A stretch of 64,000 nt of DNA from positions 90,129,384 to 90,193,383 of the forward strand of contig CM043944.1 of the NCBI GenBank assembly GCA_014529385.2, read 5' to 3'. This document shows, piece by piece, positions 1 to 10,600 of this stretch. Made by a program: the position numbers and the translations under genes. The DNA is from Adiantum capillus-veneris. Its lineage: Eukaryota > Streptophyta > Polypodiopsida > Polypodiales > Pteridaceae. Every line of letters starts with the position of its first letter. Position 1 is the stretch's first letter. The notes under the pieces were generated by a model. That model worked only from the letters and a program-made list of their open reading frames with translations. It had not been told where the DNA came from and ran no database searches.

Positions 1-20
1 TTGAGCCTAAATCTACTAGC

Positions 21-1683
21 TTGCAAGCATCGAGGCATCAGCTAATGACCTTAAATCCTATTGCTAAGGAGCCAAAGATATCTGAGATGACTTTAGCAGA
101 CCTCACCAAGGCCATTCAAGAGAGTCTTAGAGACAATTGTGCTCCACAAAACAATCATATGTATCCAAGAAGGGAGCAACAATGGTGCTCAGTATGCTAT
201 GGTCCGCATAGTACCAGTGAATGCCCTACTTTTAGAGTAAAATTCAATGGGAATTGCAATGCCTATGGGGAGGTATGGTCATCAAGCTAAGGATTGCATA
301 GTGTTTAAGCACGCGATGGACAATACACCAACCTTAGCATGGACAAACACATTTCAAGTTCCTGCATTGATGCCGGCCCCACCTCTTTAACAAACGTCAA
401 AACACATGGTCCCTAGGGCCCAAATCTTGTTCAAACAACACCCTTGCCACCTCCAGTGCTAGGACCGTAACCACCACATCCGAGAATCACTTCTGTGAAT
501 CAAGTGGGTTGTGAGTCATCTATTGCTTGTTTGGAAGGCTGTGAGGAAGATATAGACCCTAATATTGCCTATGGGATTGATGCACTTGAAGAATGTCCAC
601 AATACTACATGGAGGACTATTGGGGACAAGTCAAACCTGTCAGGTAGCTGCTCTTGCTGCAAGAGGCCAAAATATCAATTACATTGCCAAGAGACCACCT
701 CTTCAATGCTATGAGTGTGGAGGTCCACATTGTGTAGCCGACTGTCCTATTAGGCTACAAAAGAATGCTACACTAATACAAACCAATCAAGCGAGCACGT
801 CTACAATGCCGATACTCATGTGTAACCGATGTGGCATAGATCATTTGATTGCCCAATGCCCAAATAATCCAATTGTGCCGAAGATCATGCCATTAAACTT
901 AATTGAGGTTACCGAGGAGCCATCACAAAGTACACTTGTGGTACCAGTAAATGTACTCATACGATCGATGCTCCACAACATTATATTCTTAAGGAAAGAG
1001 ACATGGCATCAATTTCCCAATCTCAGAAGAAGAAGAAAACACGAAGAAAGAGATCGCAAAAAGCAGCAAAGTCAGACCCCAGTTCAAAGACTAACATTGG
1101 GATTGGTGATGACCCCGTATATATGAACGACACTGAAGAGGATTCTGATAAAGGTGAAACCATGGAGTCAAAAATGACCATTAGGAAAGAAACCAACAAG
1201 GAAGATCGTCATGAGCCACAATGGCCACGACCCAAAAAGAAGATAGAAACTTACCCAAACCCTACGGAGAGATTGAGCGAGTCAAGCAATTAAAGAGTTT
1301 GGTAGAAGAGACCCAAAGGGATCTAGAGCCAGTGCCTAGGCAGATCCAGATTACAGACACAATGTTTCCTACGCAACAACAACCTCACGAAGTCCATAGA
1401 CCCTTAGCCATACCTAGTGTCATTCAAGAAGAAAGCGACTTAATGTCATGGGAAAGTGGGCGTACGCACTTCTTGTTGGAAAGAATGTTTACAGAGGGAC
1501 TACCTGACCCTATCAAAGAAATGGAGCTCCCATCTTCCCCACGTCAAGGAGCTGAAGCCAAAAAGGTGCCGTTAAACATTTCCAAATTGATGGATTTCAT
1601 GGCTTTAGAAGTTAGAATCACCATCATGTCCAAACTATATGGAGACCCCGAGCTATTCTTAGCTCTTTGAGCTTTCCTTAATA
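21..1683 (+). pseudogene. Tat-A gag, C-terminal half, broken
   Basis: Broken nucleocapsid part of gag. Knuckle-like motifs can be followed: C-S-V-C..H..C near 185-225, a second at about 255-275 ruined by a frameshift and a Cys-to-Tyr change, then CYECGGPHCVADC near 700 and CNRCGIDHLIAQC near 820. The reading moves between frames near 280, 640, 1000 and 1220, so no full protein can be made. The later part (1221-1670) matches the Tat-B linker containing RPLAIPS and LMDFM. It ends at the deletion that fuses gag directly to integrase. The family role is coating and packaging element RNA in virus-like particles. Confidence 0.85.
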
Positions 1684-2640
1684 GAGACTCAATCTCGATA
1701 TATTATCGTTGCCACTGACTATTGACAAAGTGGACGGAAGCCAAGGTGACACGTAAAGCTGATGCAAGGTCAACTGCCAAGTTTCTCTTTGAGAACATTA
1801 TTACAAGATTTTGTTGTCCCTTTGAGATTGTGAGTGACAATGATACTCATTTTATAAATGCAGTGATAAAGGAACTCACTACCAACTTCATGATAGCTCA
1901 CCATAAGTCCACACCTTATTATCCACCACAAGCAAATGGCCAAGCTAAGAGTACCAACAAGACCTTAATATCTATCTTGACCAAAACGGTGGAAGCTCAT
2001 TGCACAAATTGGTATTTGATACTGACTTCAACTCTATGGGCTTATCATACTTCTTACAAAGTGGCTATTAATTGTACACCATTCAAAATGGTATATGGAC
2101 AAGAAGCAATTATGCCATGGGAGTTTGTAATTCCTAGTCTACATGTAGATTCACAAGAAGGTTGGGATGGTAACCCTTTAGTTGAGTGCTTATACATCCT
2201 TGAAAGGTTAGATGAAGAAAGACAATTGGCTGTGCAAAATGTACTTGTGGAGAAAGATAGGAGGAAGAAATGGTTTGATCATCATCTAAAGAACAAAGAT
2301 ATCAATGTTGGTGATAAAGTTCTTATGTATGGAGTGTGTAACAAAAAGAAAAAGTTGAAATATGTGGGAAAAGGACCATATAGAGTATGTGCAATCACCC
2401 CACAAGGTAGTATTTGTGTGGAGAGTCTTGATGGAGTTGAAACCATTGGATTCCTCAATGGGAGCAAATTCAAAAGATACTATGATCCTTTAAGCCAAGA
2501 GGAGCTACGTGCCATCCATAAACAAAAGGCAGTCAAGGCACAAACAGAATTGAAGAAGATACAAGCTCAAGCTGAGGCTAAGGAGCAACAACAACGCATA
2601 AGACGTGCATACGACACCAACGAGAGGCCAACCTTGGAGT
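1684..2640 (+). pseudogene. Tat-A integrase, core and C-terminal domain
   Basis: The integrase core lacks its N-terminal zinc-binding part because of a deletion (Tat-B equivalent about 8925-12440). The fusion lies near 1690, where gag sequence gives way to the YIIVATDY-like start of the core. The catalytic region is readable: the VSDN aspartate near 1835 and the glutamate position in the QANGQAKST segment (Lys replaces the Glu of Tat-B QAESTN), so the active site is lost. An extra Pro codon sits before the QANGQ stretch. The C-terminal domain ends with FLNGSKFKRYYDP, shared with Tat-B and Tat-E. The frame breaks near 2600-2640. Confidence 0.88.
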
Positions 2641-3219
2641 TACACATGCATTCCACGTTGAAACAGAGGATGATTGGTTGGACTTTGACACACCTCTAAG
2701 ATACGCTATTGAACTAAATAATGCCTATGGAAAAGTGCTATATAATGCCTTATTGGACACGACTGCTAAGTATAATCTACTATCATATGGGGTGTGGTGT
2801 GAGTTAGGAAAGCCATCTCTATCTGAAAGTATTATCCAAGTCAAGGGTGTCAACAAGAAAAAAACCATGGTTTTTGGAATCTGACACACTTCTGTCAGTT
2901 ATGACAATGGGGTTGTAGGTCAAGACTTTTTGGTCATGCCTGCTGAAACTATGAAAGGTCATATAAACCTAGGACGCACATGGATGATAGCAACCAATTG
3001 GGGGACAGGGAGTGTCACAACGTAGAAACAACCTCTTAGCCCTGTCACTGAAGCCATAGTCCCTGAGATATTACCTCCTGAGGAAATAAAACCAAAAACA
3101 TTGCATGTCCAGGAGGTTGAACCATATGTCCCTATAGCCCAACTCTCTAGAGCTTCAACTTCTGTAGTTGAAATAAACTTTGAGACACACAAGACCCATC
3201 CTCATGTAGCAAAGAAAAC
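2641..3219 (+). pseudogene. Tat-A second protease-like domain and start of tail
   Basis: Downstream of integrase, 2678-2884 encodes a retropepsin-like half with the motif LLDTTAK where Tat-B has LLDTGAK. It then meets TGA at 2881-2883, and the frame continues into DFLVMP and NLGRTWM, the second half of the fold. Tat-E has the same TGA at the same place. The tail after it runs into the AAAAC target site at 3215-3219. The Gly of the Asp-Thr-Gly triad is replaced, so I expect no classical protease activity. Confidence 0.75.
3215..3219. repeat. Target site duplication of Tat-B, left copy (AAAAC)
   Basis: AAAAC directly before the 5' LTR, repeated directly after the 3' LTR at 23417-23421. Tat-A protein-coding sequence continues across the pair, confirming the insertion point. 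Confidence 0.93.
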
Positions 3220-3418
3220 TGTTAACCCTCACGGATCATGGACACCCCATCACCTACGACAGACGTGTATTATGTATTTGGTAGAGTCAGGTATCGGGCT
3301 TGTCGGTCAAATAGGAAAAGGGTAAGAGTGATCGCCGATGAGAGGCGCACTCTAACTGGGACATTCAAGGGATTAGTTGGCTAAGCATGGGCGCCCAAGT
3401 GTGAATGGGGTGAGCTCA

Positions 3419-3426
3419 TATAAAAG
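3419..3426 (+). promoter_or_regulatory. LTR TATA box
   Basis: TATAAAAG at the expected U3/R position, conserved at 23001-23008 in the 3' LTR and on the reverse strand in Tat-E (47683-47690). It probably directs genomic RNA start in the following 30 bases. Confidence 0.7.
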
Positions 3427-3520
3427 CCAACTAAACCTAAAATTCATTCATTCTCTCATTTGTGCAATAGAAGAGTGCTCTTGCTCCATCTCCATCTCCA
3501 TCTTCTTCTTCTTCACCTCC

Positions 3521-3623
<103 letters not shown>

Positions 3624-3731
3624 CGATCGAGCATTGCGGTGGCACGACGGCGGTGAAGCGGTTGAGCGCGACGTAGTGGCGTCTCCTTCTTCTTCGTGAC
3701 GAGGAATCCTCCACGGCAGGAGCATAGAGCG

Positions 3732-3737
3732 GTGAGT
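3732..3737 (+). promoter_or_regulatory. Candidate splice donor in LTR
   Basis: GCG then GTGAGTGAC is a near-consensus 5' splice site downstream of the predicted RNA start. The same string is kept in the 3' LTR (23290), Tat-C (41503), the relic LTR (35695) and, reversed, Tat-E (59102-59107 and 47393-47398). I see no certain acceptor. Confidence 0.4.
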
Positions 3738-3779
3738 GACACACCATTGCCCTCTTTTGAGCTTACTAGTTAAGCTAGT

Positions 3780-3812
3780 TGTGTGCTTGGAGCCGTCTGT
3801 GGCTCGCACACA
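3780..3812 (+). promoter_or_regulatory. Conserved hairpin at the end of the LTR
   Basis: TGTGTGC, a TTG bulge, GAGCC, a six-base loop, GGCTC and GCACACA: twelve pairs. Equivalent stems occur at 23338-23370, 47308-47340 (reverse strand) and about 35742-35772, with different loops (GTCTGT, ATTCGT, TTCGC). It lies about 50 bases before the primer site, so an RNA role in packaging, dimerisation or primer placement is plausible. Confidence 0.6.
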
Positions 3813-3862
3813 GTGTTAGGCAAAGCCCTTGCTTCGACAGTGCGGCAAGGAGCGCACATTTT

Positions 3863-3880
3863 TGGCGCCGTTGCCGGGGA
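3863..3880 (+). promoter_or_regulatory. Primer binding site, tRNA-Asp
   Basis: TGGCGCCGTTGCCGGGGA is complementary to the 3' end of plant tRNA-Asp including CCA, and sits 4 bases after the LTR. This primer is typical of the Tat/Athila side of Ty3 elements. Confidence 0.93.
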
Positions 3881-5021
3881 ATCGCCCTGCACTAAGCCCA
3901 AGAGGCACTTTGTGCTTCTCCTATGAGTTGTTTGTAGTAGGAAAGAAGAGGAAGAGGAAGAGGAATGAGTTGTTTTTCTGCAAGTTGTTAATTTTTGTAT
4001 TGTCTGCAAGTTTTGTGATTTCTGCATAATGTTGTGTTTTTTGTTTGCACACAGTCTTTGCACAATTAGTAGTGGTTAGCTTGTTTGCAGTGAATGAATA
4101 AGTAGGAAGGCAGTTAGCAATTTCTGTTTGCACAGAGTCTAAACACAGTTTTCTGTCAAGGTTTGCCTGCACACAGTCTTTGCACAGTAAGGTAGTGAGA
4201 GAGGAAGTAGGTGGACAGTTAGCTCACTGTTAGTAAGCAGTTTTCTGTCAAGGTTTGCCTGCACACAGTCTTTGCACAGTAAGGTAGTGAGAGAGGAAGT
4301 AGGTGGACAATTAGCTCACTGTCAGTAAGCAGTTAACATATTAGTTAGTAGATTAGTTAGTGGTTAGCAGCACTGTTAGTAAGTAGATAAGGTAGTGAGC
4401 TGTCTGTGAGCTGTGAGCTGTTGACAGAGAGGTTAGGTAGGTGTTGACAGTGTGTGTGGCCAAGAAAGGGTCACCTAAACCGCGTGCAATCGCCGCCTCA
4501 AAAAAAAAATTAAAAAAAATAAATTTAAGCGTGAGTGACTGGGGGGCTACACTAAAACTTTGATCGGGATCATTTCCCCAAGCCCAAGCCCAAGCCCAAG
4601 CCCTGGCCTCAGTCCTCAGTCTTATGATATATACTAGACTCACTCTTATATATATACCCTACCCCCTCAAGAGGGAATGAGAGCATGTGGGGCAAGTCCT
4701 CCACTCTCCTCCCTTCTCTTCCCACTTACACCCTTAGACTTTCTAATTTGGGCCTAGTTTCCTACTAGAAATTGACGGTTTTAGGGATTCCGAGGGCATA
4801 AAGTGACCAAACGGAGGGCTGTAAAGCACGGCACGTCCCTCTGACCGAGACGCTCGTTTTGAGCTATCATACGTTCTATTCTATAGCTGGGTCAGAAAAA
4901 AAGGACCAAAAAATCAAAAAAATAAATAAATAAGAAAAGACTTGGGTTGCAAAACACCCAAAATTACTAGGTGAGCAGCCTTCACGGGCACTCACTGACA
5001 CTTCTAGGGGATCCAAGTCAT
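3881..5021 (+). other. Tat-B untranslated leader
   Basis: No convincing gene in this 1.1 kb. It holds short repeats of the type TTTGCACACAGTCT, a 92-bp tandem duplication (4146-4329), four AAGCCC hexamers near 4580-4603, a poly-A run at 4500, and a segment (4760-4870) that is also present in the leaders of Tat-C and Tat-E, including GAGCTATCA. The gag ATG follows. Confidence 0.8.
4146..4329 (+). repeat. 92-bp tandem duplication in the leader
   Basis: Units 4146-4237 and 4238-4329 both start CAGTTTTCTGTCAAGG and differ at only a couple of positions; a third copy starts and stops at once. Confidence 0.95.
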
Positions 5022-8000
5022 ATGAACCTACGCTCTGGACGAGTGTTAGAGCACGAGCAGATTGGTAGTGCCTCCATTTACGCGGGCACCCATTATTCCT
5101 CCACCCTAGGTTCTGGACCTTCGGCTGGGACTCAAGGTAGCGCGACCCAAGATCCTCATATCGCGTCTAGTGATTCTTCCTCTGACTACGAAGTCATGGA
5201 GGAGTATCCTACACCAAAGCCTGATAGTTCAAGTCAAGACATGCATGCCATGGGCCCACGGCCCGGGTCCAGCGTGTTTAGCCGCTTTAAAGAGACCCTT
5301 AGTAGAGCTACTCGCTCCGAACATGCGGTTAATGAAATAAATGAAGGGAGTGGGGAGGTAAATTCGTCATTCATGCCTCAAATAGACCCTATGCTTCTTG
5401 AGAGTGTGCATGTGAATTTTCCATCCACTGCACCTCCTGATCCTTTAGGACTATCTCCCTTTGAGGTTTTACTACCCGATGGTAGGAGTCTTGCCGAAGT
5501 ACAAGAGATCGAACGCTATATGCAAGCAACAAGGGAGAGGGAAATTGAGAACCTACGAAGGCTAGAACAAAGTCGAGCCCTGAAAGCAAAGGCTCCTATG
5601 ACAACAATCATGCCAGCCGAGCAACCGAGTGCTCCCAAGGTAGCAGTCACGGAGGGGCAAGCAATGGGGAGCAATAATGCTTCCACTTCGAGGGAAACCT
5701 CCAGCACGCCAGGCCTAGATGGGATATTCCTAAACGAAAATTGGGAGTATGACCTACAAGCAGAAGCTTTAACTGATCGGTACATAGGACACACCTATCA
5801 TGTGGGTTGGTTAGATGTTCTACAATCCACATCGGGTGCTACTAGCATAGATGAGCAACAACAAAAAGTCTGTGATGTCCTCCATAGGATTGTCGAGTTA
5901 GAAAGACAGAACATAGGGATCAACATGCCTTCAACAGGCCTAATGAGATTCTTGGATACGGGAAAGGCCAACCAACCAACCCTATCACAAATGGAGACTC
6001 CCTCAGTGAGCCCCATTGATCCTCCATATGTTGTTTCGCCAGGAGCCTCAGTACAATATGAGCCCACAAGTGGCAGCTTTACCTTCCCAGATCTAGCTCA
6101 TCTTTCTCTTAATGACACTATGGCTACCATGCATATCCCAGTGGTGAGCATGACAAGAAGTACACCATGGAGTTCATTTGTTAACACTGCGCCAATGCCT
6201 AGTAGCACAGTGCCCCCAACTATACCTACATGTATGTATCAATCATGTGCACCTGTCGTACCTCAGCCTCATGTAGCTCCTACACCTGCAATTATTCCAA
6301 GAGCATACAATGCACAATGGCATTATCCAAGGTCTTATACAAGTGAGGCCATGCCATTTAATAATAACATGCCATATCAGGCCACCCCTATGCCTAGGGG
6401 CACGCCTGTAAACTTTGGACCACCGTCTGGTACACCACCATACGAAATATGGGACCCAAGAGCCGCGCGTATGCCAAGGCCAAGGCCAACTCCCATTTCA
6501 CATGTGGTTCCAGGAGCACATACACCCATTATACCTGCTCAAATAGGAGATTTGGCAGCATTTGCTCAAACTATCGGTCGCTCTATTGCGAAAAACATGC
6601 GTAGTGCACCTGATAGAGAGCCTAGGAGCAAGGCAGTTTAAGTAGCTAAGCTCACACAGAAATTCAATGGAGACGGAGATTCTAGAAAGCATATGGAAGT
6701 CTTTGAACATGTGTGCAATTCCTTGGAAGAGCACAATGAGCTACATAAGTGTAAGGCTTTGAGTTTGACCCTAAGCGGAAAGGCTGGAGATTGGTATAGA
6801 ACCTTAAGAGTAGAAGAGAAAACGATCTACTCTACTCTTAGGAGACTGTTCTTAAAAGAATACATACGAGAGGGAGTACTTTGGGGTGTAGTCTCTCAGC
6901 TCCAGAAAGCCCAACGAGAAGAAGGTGAATCCGTGAGAGACTTCATTAGTCGCCTAAAGAATTTGAATTCTCGATGCAATCCAAACGAGCGATTCAACAA
7001 CAACCAATTGCTCGATAGATTCATTAGGGGACTACGACATGAAAGTATTTATAATGGCCTAGTCATTAGAGGTATCACTTCTTGGGAAGCAGTCACCATG
7101 AATGCAATCCAATTGGAGGATAATTTAATGATTGCAGGAGAAAGAGTGTCTGCCGAGCCGAAGTCTAGTAGCTCGCAAGCATCAGGGCATGAGCCAATGA
7201 AGATAAAGCCAATCGTGAAAGAGCAAACGATATCTGAGATGACTTTGGCAGATCTCACCAAGGCCATCCAAGAAAGCCTTAGGGGTAATCGTGCTCCACA
7301 AAACACTCATATGTATCCAAGAAGGGAGCAGCAATGGTGCTCAATCTGCTTGGGCCCACATACTACGAGTGAATGCCCTACTTTCATAGTAAAGTTTAAC
7401 GGGACTTGTAACGCGTGTGGTAGGTATGGCCATCAAGCGAAGGATTGCCTAATGCTTAAACGCATCATGGAAAATAGACCGCCTATAGCTTAGGCAGACT
7501 CACCTCGAGTTCCTGCATTGATGCCTACCCCACCCATGGAGCAACAGTTGCCATTACAGCACATGGTCCCTAGAACCCAAAATGTGGTCCAAACCACACC
7601 GTTGCCACCTCCAGTGCTAGGACCGCAACCCCCTCATCCAAGAGTTACACCTATGAACCAAATAGGTTGCAAGTCATCTAGTACTTATGTAGATTGCGAA
7701 GAGGACATAGACTCTAGTATCACCTATGGAGTCGACATGCTTGAGGAGTGTCCCATGTACTATATGGAAGACCATTGGGGACAAATCAAACCGGTATATC
7801 AAGCTACTGCGCTAGCAGCAAGAGGCCAAAACATTAATAGTTTTGCCAGGAGACCACCTCTTCAGTGCTACGAATGTGGTGGACCACATCGAGTAGCTGA
7901 GTGCCCCATTAGAATGCAAAAGAATGCCGCACTAATGCAAACAAGTCAAGGGAGTGCATTGGCAATGCCAATACTCACTTGTAATCATTGTGGCATAGAT

Positions 8001-8690
8001 CATTTGATCGTACAGTGTCCTAACAATCCAAACGCACCGAAAATCAGTCCATTGAACATAATAGAGATTGTTGATGGGACACCACCAACTATAAACATAG
8101 CACCAGTGAATGCACTCACACGGTCGATGCTCCAAAAGAAAAATTACATCCTCGAAGAGAGAGATGCTACATCCATTGGCCGAACGAGAAAGAAGAAAAC
8201 ACGAAGAAAGAAATACCTTAATGCTTCTAGCTCAAAACCTAGTTCAAAGACTAACATAGGGACAAGAGAGGATCCCGTGTATATGAATGACCCTGAGGAT
8301 GACTCAGATTCGATAGAGACCACGGAGACCAAAACTGTTACTACAAAGGAAAAAGCCAGTGAGGAGGATCACGAGAGGGAATTACGACGAACACCAAATG
8401 AGTATTCAAAGTTAAACCACCCAGTTGCGAACCCGCAAGATAAGCCATGAGAGACAAAAAATGAGGATTGCAAGAGAAATATTGGAACCTATCCAAACCC
8501 AACAGTGGAAATTGAACGAGTCCAACAACTGAGGGGTTTGGTGGAAGAAACTCAACGAACATTAGAACCTGAACCCAAACATATCCAGATGTTGGACACA
8601 GTGTTTTCCACACGAGTTCAACCTCACAAGAACTACAGGCCGTTAGCTATACCCAGTATCATTCGGGAAGAGAGTGAGGGTAGGACATCT
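5022..8690 (+). pseudogene. Tat-B gag region: capsid and four zinc knuckles
   Basis: Residues 1-540 are Ser/Pro/Met-rich low complexity. The retrotransposon gag core lies at about 6642-7150 (LSLTLSGKAGDWY, EYIREG, FISRLKNLN). Four Cys-His motifs follow: CSICLGPHTTSEC (about 7338), CNACGRYGHQAKDC (about 7407), CYECGGPHRVAEC (about 7868) and CNHCGIDHLIVQC (about 7980). Only the second has canonical C-X2-C-X4-H-X4-C spacing; the other three have X3 before His. A basic Lys/Arg stretch follows near 8180-8215. Stops at 6639, 7491 and 8448 break it. Family role: virus-like particle assembly and RNA binding. Confidence 0.9.
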
Positions 8691-9049
8691 GAAAGTGGAC
8701 ACACACCTTTCCTACTAGAGAGAATTTATGGTGAGGGAATGCCCGACCCCCTTGAGGAAGTGGAGATTCCATCTTCACCATTCTCTTGTCAGGGTCCTAC
8801 GTCCCAGAAGATGCCATTAAATGTTGCCAAATTGATGGATTTCATGTCTTCAGAAGTTAGAACCACTATCATGTCCAAACTATATAAAGACCGCGAGCTA
8901 GTCTCAGCTCTTCGAGCCTTCCTCAATGGAGAATTACAGGCCGGATTACCACAGTTTGCACATATGAACAAACCTAACTTGGTAATGAATGATGAGGAAC
9001 ATTTAGCACCACCATCTGACGTAGCGGGACATGAATCTGTAATTGAAGT

Positions 9050-9515
9050 ACCCGTTAACAAGTTGGGGCAATACTTTGAAGGTGATGAATCTAATGCTAC
9101 TCTACCAATCACTACTAAAGGATTAACTGTAAAGGGGGTCCTTGACGGTGGTGCAGGAGTCAGCATGGTGACAAAGAGTTGTTGGGAGTCTATGGGGAGA
9201 CCTCACCTTGAAGCCACAAGCGTAGTGGTAAAAATGGCTAATGGATCTATTGTTACGCCTATTGGAATGCTAAAGGATCTCAGGATCAAGGTCTTGGGAC
9301 ACAAGGTAAGGTAGACTTTCATTGTTATGGATTTTTCCAAGCATCCTATGTCATTTGAGATGATCTTAGGGCGTCCATTCATGAGGGAAGCAAAAATGGT
9401 GCATGACTGGTCCAAAAACCACGTCTACTTACAGTTCCAAGACTCTGTCATTCGAGTTGATCTTTTAAGTGGTCGAACGCATCCTCTAGGAAATAAATTC
9501 ATCATTGATAATTGA
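9050..9515 (+). pseudogene. Tat-B protease 1 (retropepsin)
   Basis: Retropepsin between gag and reverse transcriptase. Active-site motif D-G-G-A-G (9144-9158) in GVLDGGAGVSMV, then KMANGS and the C-terminal hallmark MILGRPFM near 9360. I recall D-G-G-A-G as the usual form in plant Tat/Athila-type elements in place of D-[ST]-G-A. Stops at 9312 and 9513 interrupt and follow it. This domain is absent from Tat-A and Tat-E through separate deletions. Confidence 0.85.
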
Positions 9516-10600
9516 TCAGACACAACAATTCACTCAGCTCCATTACAGTATTGTTACACGTGTAACGAAAACACGGATATTGGGGAGAACTCTCCTTATA
9601 TGGATGTCCTACCCGGAATGGCTGACTCAGACAATGTCGATTGGGTACACCTAGTGGCAACTATAGATACATGGGGAGCTAGAGGAACAACTTGGGTAAC
9701 ACCAGATGGGGAAGAGATACCACACATTGCACCAGTAAACATGTTAGGTGTAGCGCATGTAACATCCGATGATAAGAAAGAGGCACACCTACCTAAGAGT
9801 GAAACTGATGATTCCTCAAAGGCTTCATGCCAATACACATCGAAAATGGAATCTCAGGAAGAAATAGATTCAGAACCTGAGGAAACATCGAGTGAACCAA
9901 GTATAGAAAATAAATACTCAAGGCCTAGCACGACTGTCTACGGTAATTTATTTGAGAGTGAAGAAGATACAAGCGAAGACCTATCAGGCGAGTCGAGTTC
10001 AAACATTTACCAAAATCAAAACCTTAACAAGAAACAAAGGTCATATAAGAGACGACGATATCGAGCAAATGTGAGAGCTAGGATAAACAAGGAAAGATCT
10101 ACTGCAGAATGGCTTAGCTATCTAGGGGCATGTGATGCTCATCGAAAGCTAGTAGACAATTGGGGTGAACATCTCCGGAGTGTCATGTGGTGCAGTCCGC
10201 GACCCATTGACCTCGCTCAATTGGAGGTTACAGAGCAAAAATTGAGTCGAACTATAAGAAGACGTCAAAACCGAGAGTTAGCACAACAACAAAAGGAGGC
10301 ATAACTAAAAGAAAGGTCTCTGTCAGGACAAGAGCCCGCTGAGTTACATATGGCTCCTGAACATTTTAAATCTTATACCACGGGGGAGCGAAAGGTTGTG
10401 TATGCCAAAGCCCAATGAATACCTACCAATGGAAGCAGTGGAGTCTATGATGGTCCAGCGGTAGTTAAAGAGATAGAATTAGCCGAACCAGGTGAGGAGT
10501 CTAAACCAGTATTTATTGCTCAAGACCTTACCGAAACTGAAGAGGCTGTACTTAAGGAGCTCCTCAAGGAATACAAGGATATCTTTGCTTGGACATATCA
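9516..10600 (+). pseudogene. Tat-B linker between protease and reverse transcriptase
   Basis: About 360 codons of unrecognised sequence in frame with pol. It includes an acidic Ser/Glu-rich part (9800-9990), a basic segment (KKQRSYKRRRYRANVRAR, about 10030-10080) that could bind nucleic acid, and a conserved block around WLSYLGACDAH. Tat-E keeps the second half (start of 52499-54481). Stops at 10302 and 10416. No function assigned. Confidence 0.7.

Larger units (their letters stand above)
1..3219 (+). mobile_element. Tat-A, left part of an old tRNA-Asp-type Ty3/gypsy element
   Basis: This is the left half of an element interrupted by Tat-B; its right half resumes at 23417 after a 5-bp AAAAC duplication. 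The protein reading stops in the tail after the second protease at 3219 and continues, in the order seen in Tat-E, from 23422. The 5' LTR and gag start lie before the window. Compared with Tat-B it has lost protease 1, reverse transcriptase and RNase H through one deletion near 1685. It is closer to Tat-E than to Tat-B, sharing a stop in the second protease. Confidence 0.9.
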
